The notes below the pieces were generated by a model. That model ran no database searches. It worked only from the letters and a program-made list of their open reading frames with translations, and had not been told where the DNA came from. A stretch of DNA of 64,000 nucleotides from NCBI GenBank assembly GCA_964247055.1, contig OZ176059.1:2108001-2172000 (forward strand), in the 5' to 3' direction. The position numbers and the translations under genes were made by a program. The stretch is from Paragordius varius. Its lineage: Eukaryota > Nematomorpha. This document shows positions 49,868 to 61,107 of this stretch, one piece after another (position 1 is the first letter of the stretch; the number at the start of each line of letters is the position of its first letter).

Positions 49868-52800
49868 TTAGGGTTGATGGATCATATTAATGGGAATGTG
49901 AGTTGTTATACGAATTTGTGAGGAAGGAACCACCCCTTCCATTGTTTTATGCAATCTCCCATCAAACAATAGGGTAGATAATCCAAATAATATGAAAACT
50001 ATAGCACCAACTAATGTAACTAAAAAATAATGAGATTTAAAAATTTTAAATTATATTTTCAATTTACAAATATATACAGTCATGTATCCTTTATTTTATC
50101 AAAAAATTATTTTTTTGTTAAATGGGTATAAATATTTGGTAAAGAATGAAAAAAACAAGAGCTCTATGGTATTAACAATATCATATTCATCAAAAAGTAT
50201 AAGAATTACTTTAGAGCTCTTGTTTTTTCCATTCTTTACCGAATATTTATACCGATTTAACGAAAAAAAAATAATTTTTTGATAAAATAAAGGATACATG
50301 ACTGTATATATGTTAGGGTAGTTTGAAAATATAATATAATATTTGGTAAGAAATAATTTTACACTACATCTTGAAACAAATGTATCTTTTTTACCTTATT
50401 GTGACCTCAAACAAACTTTTAATTGGGCGACAAAATATAATGCAAAATTTTTCCTTTTCTAAACTTTAATGCGAAAAGTTAAAGCTAATCGCTCGTAGGT
50501 TTACATTTCTCCACGTTTAAAAATTATTTATATTGTGCAAAATACAAAAATTTACCATTAAAATCAAATACAGGTTTTGCCTTAAAAATTAAAATATTCT
50601 TTTATAATTGCACATAGGAATCAACACATATTACTTATTAAATATAAAGTTAAAGTGTTTATATACATTTCGTTATAAAGTAACATATATTCACACAATG
50701 GAAAAAAGATGGATAAAAATTGTATAATTTCAACCATTTGCAGTTTTATCGTCATCATATATAATGTTCAGGGGATAAAATTAACCCCAAAAACGTCTCT
50801 TTTACTATAAAACGCTAAAAATTAGAGCATAATACTAGGAATTACATAATGTACATAAAAAGCACATTCTTTATTTAACAAATTACTACTTACCAAATCG
50901 AACAGATAGCTTGGTTGATATATAGCGTCCAGCTACAACAGCTAACATAGTACAAAGTGAATGACCCAATATTGCACCGATGGTTACACCTTGTACATTC
51001 TATAATTAACAAGATTTTATATATAATTAAAAAATAATAAAGTGGTGGAATATATCTAAATTATTAACTAAGCAACTTTATTTAAAGTATCGAAGTTTAA
51101 AATCTGAAAGGTAACATTTTTAAATATAAATTAAATTTTTTATTTTTCAATACCATTTTTAAAATGTTAGATAAGGAGTAGTTAAGGGCAAATTGTATTG
51201 CAAAACTGCGTTATAAACATCCATTATCATATTGGTTTTATGGATAAAAATAAACAAAAATATGGCTGATTTTATTAAAAATTCATCCTTTAACATTCAT
51301 CGGCAGTTCTCTGTATTATACACCTAAATTAATTTAAAAATTAGGCTTTATCATTACAAATGTCATTGTATTTTATATTGACCAAATTTTTCCAATCAAT
51401 AAATATTCATTTACGATATGTTAATTTAAGGCTAAAAATATAAAATTAAAACCCGAAACGTAAATTTGAATTAAAAACAACTATAATACTAAATCTTGTA
51501 TAAATCAACCCATTAATATTCAGACGATTATGTTAAATTAAAACTACTAAAAATACTAAACTAAAACTCGAAACATATACAGTCATGTATCCTTTATTTT
51601 ATCAAAATTTATTTTTTTCGTTAAATGGGTATAATTATTTGGTAAAGAATGGAAAAAACAAGAGCTCTATGGTATTAACAATATCATATTCATCAAAAAG
51701 TATAAGAATTACTTTAGAGCTCTTGTTTTTTCCATTCTTTACCGAATATTTATACCCATTTAACGAAAAAATAAATTTTATATAAAACAAAGGATACGTG
51801 ACTATATGTCAGATATGAAAACTTCAAATAGTTAAACAACCTCTTTAGCCGCTAAAACTATGGTAGCTATTTGGCTTCGGTCCCCCCACTCAGCTAAAAA
51901 GGTCATAGTGAATGCCTGTAAGCCAACCGTGCAAATCAGCTGAGCCAGGGCCGAATTTTTGGGTACAAAATATTTATGAATAAGGTGTCTAACTGCATCA
52001 TGCGTAGGAGCTTTGTATCGATGACCGCCTTTTTTATGGTGGTCAGTTTTAGCGATCACGTGACTAGAGGCGGACCGCCCTTCCTCCAGGTCAAGGATAG
52101 CAACGGTACTTGGAGATGATATGCAAACCCCATTTAATGATGTGTCTGCGGTCCCGGCACCCGTATGTATAGCTAATTCGGTGTACTATTTATAAGGATG
52201 ATAGTTTAAGTCAATAATATATTGTTTGTTGCTTATTAATTCAAATGTGGTTTACAGTATATGAATAAGTATACATTGCTAGTTTCAAATTTAATATTGA
52301 CAATAATTGTATACAATAATATATTCAGTTTGAAAAATAATTCCTTTTTAAGAATTTGAAACTAGTCATTATTTGATTTGCTATTTCAATTTTATACCTA
52401 TAGCAAATAAAAATTTTATAATTAACATTCAGTATGAATGTTATTGGCAATAATATTAAAAAGTGAAAAAAATAACTTTACGCCAATGTAATATTGCCCT
52501 TTGCTTATTATACCATTTACAATTCAATTCACCCTTCGACAATTCAAATTCATTCTCAAACAGTTCAAACTCACCTTTAAACAATTCAAATATACCCTTG
52601 AACAACTCAAAGTAACCCTAAAAATAATTATGTCTTTTTGCTAATATAACTTACACTATACAACAAATTTTCTGCCGTTAGTGTTCTGCCACTCAAGTTT
52701 ATATATTTACTATCATTTCAGATATCTATTCGTATCAAATTTTTTTCATTCATTCTTTCATCCAAATCATATTTATATATCATATGATGCACCACCTAAA

Positions 52801-55168
52801 TTGTTTGAAAAAAATTGTGTCATAATAAAATCTCAATTAATAAATTTCTTGCTGATGACCATTGGTTTTACATTAGCCAAAAAAAAATCGAATTAATTAA
52901 TTAAAGAGCAGTTGGTACTCAAACCGCGTCCCTATAAAAGTCCTATTTTATAGCTCAATGTGTCAAACTGCTAATGATTTTTTTCATATCTAATATAGTT
53001 CACGGCCTATTGAGATATAATAAATATTTTTGTAAATCCTCTATAAATTTTTTTTGTGAGTATTATTATTATTCTTGTTTTGGACTTAATCAAATTTAAT
53101 TGATTAATAAACAAATTACCACACTAAATGGTGTTATTTTAGGTTTTTTATGTAAAATTATTTTTTTAGATTTCTTTTAAATTTATTTAGTAGTATATTA
53201 AATACCTATTGCTATTTATATCCTTACCAAAAATTATAACCTAAGTATTGCACAGACACATATAAATAAATATGGTAAATGCTTCAGTCAGTCAGACAGG
53301 TATTTTTAATTAAAAATATAACCCAACTAAGTAAAAATATGTAAAAATACCACTAACTAAAAATAGAATCGATAAAAAATAGCAAAAATTTATAAGCTAC
53401 AAATTAATGAAATCTTGGGTAAAAGTAAATAAATAAATATATAAAGTTTACTAACTTCATGTTCCTTTTTAAGGATGTCATTTTGTAATTCCTGATACTC
53501 TTCCTGACCCTCATTCGGAGACATATAATAACCTTGGAAAAGATAAAAAAAAGTTATAACTATTAAAAATAATACCGTTATAACCGGTTTAGGAAATTAG
53601 TGATTACAATGAATTGCCCCCCAAAAAATATCCAAGATTAGGCTTATTTTAGTTTTACCTAAGTATACAAAATTTCCAAAAATTGTTTCAAAAAAAAGGT
53701 TGAGAGTATGGAGAGTTAGTTAATGTTAGGGCAAAATAATACCGATCTGAGTGCTTAAGGGTATTCAAATGTAATTACACTCGAAAATGTGTATTATTGT
53801 ATCTAAAAGTTAAAAGCGAAAACTTAATAATACTAATCTATCAAATGGCTTCCATCTATTGTATCAATACTAACAAACAACTAATATAAAATTAATATAT
53901 TAAAATTGTTAATCTCAAATTTTTGACATACAAAAAATTTAATTACATTCTTTATAGTTCGATTAATATTATTACTTTTAATATTTGATAAAATTATATT
54001 TATAAAACTTGACATATAATTCATATATTGAGCTAGCCAGTGACAGCCACGTCCATAGCATTTATAACTATTATCAAACCTACACCTACTTGTTATAGAG
54101 TTATAGCTATACAGTGTAAAGTCATCAAAAATTTATAAATGTTGAAATATTATAAACGAAAGGAGGGCTGGCCCAATCATCTATGCCCACAATTTTTGAC
54201 CTTTTAAAACATATGTGTATAAATGTTATTTGAAAATTTAAAATATACCGAAAATTTTACTTTTTATAGTTGACCTTATAAAACCGGACAATCCACTATT
54301 CAAGAAAACCTTTTATAACTTGCTTACTTCCTTTGAAAGGAGAAAATAGCGTATAAAAGGGAATATAAAAGTAAATTTTACTATATAAAAAGAAGATAGA
54401 AATGGTATCATCCATTAGTTGAATGATTTTATTTTAATACTATCTTACTTAACGCTTAATAAGCAAAAACACGGCAACTAATTTTTTAAAACTAAACAAT
54501 CCTAACTTAAGCTAATTAAATATCGTGTGTGTGTTAAAAATACAAAAATTATATGTGATAACATAATTCAGTAAATGTAAAAATTTATTTTCTAATAGAT
54601 TAACCTAGCCAACCAATTATAATATTAGTTCTAGGAATTTTTTATAAAAAAATTTATATAAAAATTAATAAAATTAGAAAAATATAAATATGATATAAAA
54701 AAACCTTCCTTAAGCATTTTTATGCCAAAGGCAAAAAATAGCAAAGCCGACATGTACACAACTATGGATCGTGGAATGTTTGTGACTAGCATACCCATAC
54801 AGGCTAGAAAAATTAATTGTCAAAAAATAAATATATAAATAAGTAGATTATTTATCAAATATAATAAAGTAAAACCTAATAATTTATATATAAATATATA
54901 TACCAGCTAAGACAGTCATTATAAAAAGGGCAGTCATAGCGCCTCCAAATACAATTAAGCGTGAATGCCGCATAGCCATTATGGCAGCTATAAAAAATGT
55001 TTTATCACCAATTTCGGACACGATAGTTATGGAGAGGGAACTTAGAAAGGCGTGATACATATTATTTGAAGTGGTTAAAGATGATTCAATATGATCATTT
55101 AAGTTGTGGATTGTTGAAATCGTAGATATATGATATGGTAAATGATTGGTTAGGTTTTTATAATCCAT
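49868..55168 (-). CDS. TMEM165: TMEM165/Gdt1 family transporter (UPF0016)
   Basis: TMEM165/Gdt1 proteins are Golgi Ca2+/Mn2+-H+ exchangers needed for glycosylation. Six exons join in phase: 55168-54904, 54803-54705, 53532-53456, 52185-51841, 50999-50894, 50019-49868 (TAA), giving 347 codons. Both signature E-x-G-D-(K/R)-(S/T) motifs are intact: SEIGDKTFFIAAIMAMRHSR (Glu52-Thr57) and LAEWGDRSQIATIVLAAKE (Glu246-Ser251), each in its own membrane cluster. The central loop has the family KEGYYMSPNEGQEEYQELQ segment, and NVQGVTIGAILGHSLCTMLA leads the last helices. The start is the first in-frame Met; the frame is open upstream to a stop near 55295, so an unseen 5' exon with a signal peptide (usual in relatives) is possible. 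It is divergent to PLPP6. Introns 4 and 5 each hold one M3 palindrome. Confidence 0.93.
50077..50304. repeat. Near-perfect palindromic MITE, family M3, copy 1
   Basis: TA|CAGTCATGTATCCTTTATTT ... AAATAAAGGATACATGACTG|TA. The arms are almost perfect mirrors over about 100 bp each, including a mirrored AGAGCTCTATGG/CTTTAGAGCTCT centre. TA duplicates both ends. It lies in intron 5 of TMEM165, so open frames read here on either strand are artefacts of the palindrome. Confidence 0.92.
51580..51804. repeat. Near-perfect palindromic MITE, family M3, copy 2
   Basis: Nearly identical to the copy at 50077 (same AAGAGCTCTATGGTATTAAC core); the right end has decayed slightly (GGATACGTGACTA). In intron 4 of TMEM165. 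Confidence 0.92.
52513..52660. repeat. MITE, family M4, left part
   Basis: CCATTTACAATTCAATTCAC followed by four copies of (A/C)AATTCAAAT.(C/T)ACC-type motifs and AACCCTAAAAATAATTATGT. The right arm is absent. In the non-coding stretch between TMEM165 exons 3 and 4. Confidence 0.65.
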
Positions 55169-55313
55169 TGTGGGTTCGGAAAAAAATATTTTCCGAATAA
55201 GTTCTGGCTTCACGTTATTAAAAGATAGTTTAAATGAATGAATAGATAAGCAATATGTAAGGGTTGATATGGGTAAACCATCTGCTTTTACAGGTTACAC
55301 AGTTTAAATTTTA
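55169..55313. promoter_or_regulatory. Probable bidirectional promoter between TMEM165 and PLPP6
   Basis: The two start codons face away from each other with 145 bp between them, assuming the first in-frame Met of TMEM165 is used. No clear TATA box or other element can be assigned. Shared regulation is inferred from the spacing alone. Confidence 0.5.
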
Positions 55314-56148
55314 ATGGTTTTAGAATATGGATCACTTAAATTTTATAAAATTGTGGAACTCTCTGGTAACGGTGCGATATGTTTGGCTATTTTACTTATG
55401 ATTTTGATATCTACTTCCTATCCCAACTTTCAAAATGTGATTATGAATCTCATTTTATGTATATAATTTACATATAAAATATTTAGATGTAATTTTAGAT
55501 TTGATTTTTGTATCATTGCTCAAAGTTTGTGTGCGTCGCAAAAGGCCATATTATCCATCCAAAGTTAAAGATGGTAATGATGGAGATCATATTGTGCCAA
55601 ACGATATATCCGCGATCTGTTCTAATTATCCTCATACTGAATCTCAACCTGATAACCTTAATGAATCTAAGCCCTATCATACCAAAATGATTTTAACTGT
55701 TGAATCTATCGATAGATACTCTTTTCCATCCGGGCATGTTTCACGTGCAACTTTGGTTATAACGCACATTTACTGGCATTGGCAAACGATATATGCAGAT
55801 TTTTTGCAACCGCACATTGTTTATGATTTTATACCGGTCAAACTTTTTCGGCTAATATGTCCTTCCCAGCAGAAAACTTTTGTGGTATCCAAAAACATTT
55901 CTAGCAAGACATATGATTGTTTAAATATGCACTACCTTGTTTTTTCTTACACCATATTTATGCTCGCAACTTGGTTGTACCTTATATGTCAATCGAGAAT
56001 ACGTCTTTTGAGACATCACATGAGCGATATTGTGTTTAGTTTTTTTCTTGGTCCATTAGAATTTTTCATGTTTGAACGATTTTGTAAAATTTCACTGAGC
56101 CATACAATGAATTTTATATTACCGTTACATTTACATTTTAATTATTGA
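55314..56148 (+). CDS. PLPP6: Polyisoprenoid diphosphate phosphatase, PAP2 family
   Basis: PLPP6 hydrolyses presqualene, farnesyl and geranylgeranyl diphosphates at the ER/nuclear membrane. Exon 1 is 55314-55458 (ATG; FYKIVELSGNGAICLAILL), exon 2 is 55487-56148 (TGA); 268 residues against about 295 in human. The 28-bp GT-AG intron is required because the frame otherwise stops at once, and splicing restores the family alignment NLILYVILDLIFVSLLK. All three PAP2 signatures are present: K-x6-RP (KVCVRRKRP, residues 61-69), PSGH in RYSFPSGHVSRA (129-132), and SR-x5-H-x3-D (SRIRLLRHHMSD, 218-229). RYSFPSGH and the following SRA are typical of PLPP6 rather than of other lipid phosphatases. A polar insert of about 45 residues (77-118) separates the first two motifs. 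It is divergent to TMEM165. Confidence 0.9.
55459..55486 (+). other. Ultra-short spliceosomal intron (28 bp)
   Basis: GTATATAATT...ATATTTAG, GT-AG with a stop codon just inside, in phase 1. Using this acceptor rather than the TTTTAG 14 bp further on gives VILDLIF, which matches the family in sequence and length. Confidence 0.75.
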
Positions 56149-57605
56149 TTTTTTCAAAAACGGTTGTCCAAATATTAACGATCATTAAATTTTTAATAGT
56201 TTTTTATACCTTAAATTATTGTAAATAATTAAATATATTGATGTATATATTAAAAATTACAATAATTATTTTAGAAATATGAAACTTTCTTTTTTACCGG
56301 GATGGAATTACAGTTTTTGCCCGAATTATTTATATATTGAGGTTAATGTTTGGTTAGTATAGGCCTTCTAATTAAAAAAAGTATGAAATATGTTGCTGTT
56401 CACAATAAAAGACTATTGTAAATTTTCTCCATATAATATTTAATCTATAAACGTAATGTAGGGTTTCTTTTTTATGATAAAGTTGACTCAAAGTCTACCT
56501 TATTTTCCCTTAGTTAAACGATGATATATTTCAGATTGAAAATTATTTATAATACAAATGTAGAACGTACATCAACTGTTTCGACGCGACACCTTTAAAT
56601 TCGCGTAGATATTGAAGCCGTTTTAATAGAACCACTGTTCAAACCATATTTTAAGAACCTCAAACCGTGGTCTACGTGCCACTCCCTGCAATAGAAATCC
56701 TTTTTTGTGGCCTAGAAATATTATTTTTTAGTGTACTTATTAGCAGTAGAAATATATTCTGTATCAAACAGCTATAAATTTATCGGTATTATAGCCTTTG
56801 AAAAAAAAAATTTATGCCTTTATTTTTTTGGCTATGTAAAATCTGATAAAATAGAATAATTATATCTGGAATGATTTTATAATAATTTTTTTACACTTAA
56901 CCAAACTCAAGATACTTAATACACATTTGCACTTCATTACCTTTTAAGGTAATTTAAGAGCGATTTACCTCGAGTATCATTAAATTTGAGATATTAGGCC
57001 AAATTGAATGTGCATTTTTTAGCATTTAGGCGCGTGATTTAAATTAAGGCAATGTAAATTCTTGTTAACTTTTTAAAAAACATTTTTCCTTTTGAATATT
57101 AAGTAACTTAAATAACAGCAAAATAAATATTATTTATAATAACTTAAAAAAATATATATGTGGAATAATGTTTGATATTTATTGATTTCCATATCAGTTG
57201 TTATTTGATTTGCGTTTTAATATTCCAATTTGGACTTAGAGGTTAAAAAATGTAAATACAGTTTATATATAGTACAGGTGAGCAATAGTTTTAAATTTTA
57301 GCCAACAAAACTTTCATAATAGTTGCCTGTTTAAGTCTGATATATAAACCATTTCACAATGTATTCTTCTACAAAATAATGATTAAGCAATGTTGTTAAA
57401 ATCAAAGGATAAAAAGCGCAACATACAAAAATATCATAAATAAATATGGAAAAAAATTAAAAATTCAATTAATCTAATTATTATCCAGTTCTTTAATTAA
57501 AAAGTAGGGAAACAAAAGCAAGTTCACAAATAATATGCTTGGGCCAAAGACCAAATTAAAAAATAATAAAATGGAAGTCAAATGAAAAAATCAATAAGAG
57601 TGTTG
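56149..57605. other. Gene-free AT-rich stretch
   Basis: The PLPP6 3' flank. A short GC-richer patch at 56570-56700 (cgacgcgacacc; caaaccgtggtc) may be a transposon remnant. No exon seen. Confidence 0.45.
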
Positions 57606-57781
57606 AAGTTGGCTACCGGTTGCAGATTGGATATATAAGTATATTCTAGTTAGCATCTCAGACAATAAAAAAAACCCAAATTTGATGAGTGTTTACGCGT
57701 TTTGTCCTTATTGTGGACTCATCAGTCACACAAATGATGATGCTAAGTAATATATACCCAATCTGTAACTGGTAGGCAACT
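57606..57781. repeat. Palindromic MITE, unique in this window
   Basis: GTTGGCTACCGGTTGCAGAT then TGGATATAT on the left; ATATACCCAATCTGTAACTG then GTAGGCAAC on the right. The second-level arms GTTAGCATCTCAG and GATGATGCTAAG are also mirrored. Confidence 0.75.
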
Positions 57782-58396
57782 ATTCTTACCTCATATTGAT
57801 TTGTATAATAGGGCATTCCGCAAAAAATATTTGAATTCTTTTAATTATCAATACATGAAGCTATAATAATTTTATTTCATTTTTACATATGTTAAAAAAC
57901 ATAAAAAGTGATTAATATAGGGGTGTTGTTGGAGGTATTAAGTATATAATAATTAAGTTTATCAATACACGGTTTTTCAAAAGTATGTTACACATATTTT
58001 TTCTCTATAGCAATAAGGGTGGCAGATAATCTTTAAATTTCGTAATTATGTAAGTTTTTATTTTAAATGCAAATTAGTTATAATTTGCTAGAGAGCCATA
58101 GGATAACAGATCACTTTGACGAATACAAAACTATTAATAAATATCAATGATACATTTTGGAAACCATCCAAAATGTAAGGATACACCAAAAGATAACACC
58201 GTAATATGAATAAACTAAAATTAAGCTACAAACATTCATATTTTTTACATTTATCAAGGTCTTCTTCGGTCTGTTACCGTTTACTTAAATATCATAAAAG
58301 TTAAAATTCTAAGTCTAATTAATGCTTATAAGCATATAACGTTTATATTTTCCGGATCGAAATTGATTAATTTTGTAAAGTATTAATAATAATATA

Positions 58397-60998
58397 CTAG
58401 CGTAAATCTCGGGCTGCTACGCAGCCCCAAGAAGACTTCTTGGGGGAGGGCAATATTTTTGCCTTTATACGCGTATGATCTCATAATTTTGGCGAAACCC
58501 TAACAACATATTGTTGAGCGGGTTAAGGGTATAAAGGCCTCAAGTGCACCAAATTTGAACAATGTTAACAAAAAAATATACTTCAGCAATGATCTCAGTA
58601 TAAAAAACATAAGAAATTATTTGGTGCGTGCAAAAAAAGCTTTATTTTTGACATTAGATATATAAATAATAGAAAAGACATGTATAATTTTGGCCTTAGA
58701 GAGTAAAGATAATATATATATATATATTAATGCATAAACTGTGTGAGTTAATCACTGAGCATAATTTATCCTTATGGAGTATGTATATATGGCTTACACA
58801 CAATTGGATACGAGCCTGCGAAGCCGCTATTAGAAATTAGGGCTCAACAAATTGTGATCCATATATGTAGATTATTTCGAAACAATATTTAATAGTTACG
58901 ATCTCATAGGATTTTCAAAACGGTGCTTCATTGAATTTTCAAAACTGTGCATTCATACTAATTTATTGTTAACTGGTGTGAAGGCCCCAAATTTTTACCT
59001 TTTATGGGTATTGTTTAAAACCCTTATTGAACTGGTATGGCTACTTATGTTTTGAAAATTAGCTCCAAAACCACGCATTTTTGTATGGCATCTCAGTTTA
59101 GACCTATAGGGCAAAGCGCTGAGTTAAATTTTTTGTCTTTATAGGGCAAATTTGGAATCATCTTTGATACCATCGTCTCTTGAATTTTGAAAAAACTACG
59201 TCAATACTTCGTTATATGATGGCGTATTTTTAGGACATAAAGGCCCGAAATTAACGGTTTATAAAAAATGCCAGACCTTAATTTTTACCTAGTTACGGGT
59301 AATTTGTTTTAATGAATGGCCTCATAAATTTTTTGTAAATTAGCTCCAAACACAATTTATATATAGTGGCAGATTTTGGCGGGTCTCCTTACCCAGAGTC
59401 AGGTTTAAAAATTTGTGCAAAATTCTTGCCTTTACATGGGGTATATCTGGAATTATCATGGATCCCATATGTTCCTATCAATTCTTAGAAATAATGCTTC
59501 AAAACTAATAAACTGTTTTATGGCGGATTTTACAGGACCTTTACTTAGCATATCATAAAAATAACCCTCATGCTAAAATATTTGTTTTCAAGGGGTAATA
59601 AATATACTAGGCCCTTATTGAACTAACAGAGTCTGATATTCAAATAATTTGGCTCAAAAGGATGTTGTATCGATATGGCGACACAGTTTTAACACCTCGA
59701 TTCAAATTGGGGTATCTAAATACCCCAGACTAAATTTAAATTAAAATATTTAAAAAACTACTGAAGGAAACGGTCCCAATTTAAATTTATGCTTCTATCC
59801 TGATAAATATTATATAAATATGAAAAAATATCTTGATAAAAATTTGTTTTGAAAAAAAAGTTTGATCTCAAACTACTTCGACGCCATTTTTATTTTACAA
59901 AAATTTTGCAAAATATCGTCTTAATTTAATTTTAAGGGAAAAACTAAAGCTTATTTTTTATATAAATTATATCTAACATTTATAGAAATAGAAAAAGCGG
60001 TTTATTTTGTATTATTTTTTACTTTTACAATTAGACACATGTCACGTGACTAAATTTTTAACTTTCAGTTTTAGCTCTAAATAAGTAATATCAAGTATTT
60101 TTGAATAAAATTTTTAATATATTTCGGTTTATTAATGTTATACAAGTGCAAAATTTTGCCATGGTTTTAAAGTATTTGAATTTAAACAGGCCTGGGGTAT
60201 CTAACTACCCCAATTTGAATCGAAGGACTAAAATGAGTGTGTTGTATCCAAGTGTTAATCGGGGACTACCTAACATAGGGTGAAACAAAAAATTTCTCAG
60301 TTAAAATTTTTGCCTTAATTCGGGTAATACCTGAAATCATGATTAATTTCCATATACTCCCGTGGGATTTTCAAAAAATTGCCTCAAAACCAAAAAATCA
60401 AATGATGGCGCATTTTCAAGGTAAGGGTCTAATTAAGGCTTAATAAATTTTCTATTTAGTCCTAAAGGCACGCTATTTCGAAATGACGGGGTCGTTTTAA
60501 GCGGGTATTTGCTTGCCTGGCAGCCAATATAAAAAACGCACGACTATATTTTTTGCCTTTTAACAGGGAATACCTGGAATTCTTTTGAAATGTTAAGGTC
60601 TCATACCTCAGGCGAAAAACACATTAAAATTTTGTAGCCTTTTTTGAAAAAAAACTGGCTTTTTACGGGGGGATGAGGGAGGGGGGGGGGTAAAAAGAGC
60701 GTCTAAATTAAAAAAGCGAGCCGACTATGTTTAGCGCTATCAAAAAAAGAAAATATTATATTATAAATCAAATGGTCCAACACGTTCTCCGGAAAATTGT
60801 CTAAAAGACACGATTTTTGTGCACTTCTGTTTTCAAAATAAAAGCACTTTTCACACGGGGTGGGTCTGAACTGGGGGCCTAATTCAAAAAAAGGGCGAAG
60901 CTATTGTCGGGGCATTAATTAATGATTATGGAGAATGGGTCTACCTGTTTTGCGGTATCAGTCAAAGCCAGCATCTACCATTTTTATAAATATATAGA
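58397..60998 (-). mobile_element. Large non-autonomous Helitron-like element (copy D), minus strand
   Basis: Read on the minus strand it starts TCTATATATTTATAAAAATG at 60998 and ends with a strong hairpin (GGGGCTGCGTAGCAGCCC), CGAGATTTACG and CTAG at 58397, followed by T. The body has the common 5' blocks (about 60620-60998) and then several ~320-bp units, as in copy A. A TTAA-ended element (59689-60258) interrupts one unit; without it the element is about 2.03 kb. The base before the 5' end is T rather than the expected A. It has no coding capacity. Confidence 0.8.
59689..60258. mobile_element. TTAA-ended non-autonomous element, copy 3, nested in Helitron D
   Basis: TTAACACCTCGATTCAAATT at the left, TTGTATCCAAGTGTTAA at the right; inner TCTAACTACCCCAATTTGAA mirrors the left end. 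On either side the Helitron's ~320-bp unit resumes, so the nesting order is clear. Confidence 0.75.
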
Positions 60999-61107
60999 AG
61001 ATTTAAATATATCATATGGTTTATAAGTGAATAGAAATCTTTTTTAAATAACAGATGGTATAATTTAACCCTTGTTTTGATTTTTATTTTTTTATAATTT
61101 TTAAAAT

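Noticed and set aside
50082-50299. Open frames on both strands encoding almost the same peptide (MYPLFYQ..., also at 51585)
   Set aside because: They are the two arms of the M3 palindrome read from each side; the mirrored sequence gives the same peptide on both strands. Non-coding intronic MITE.
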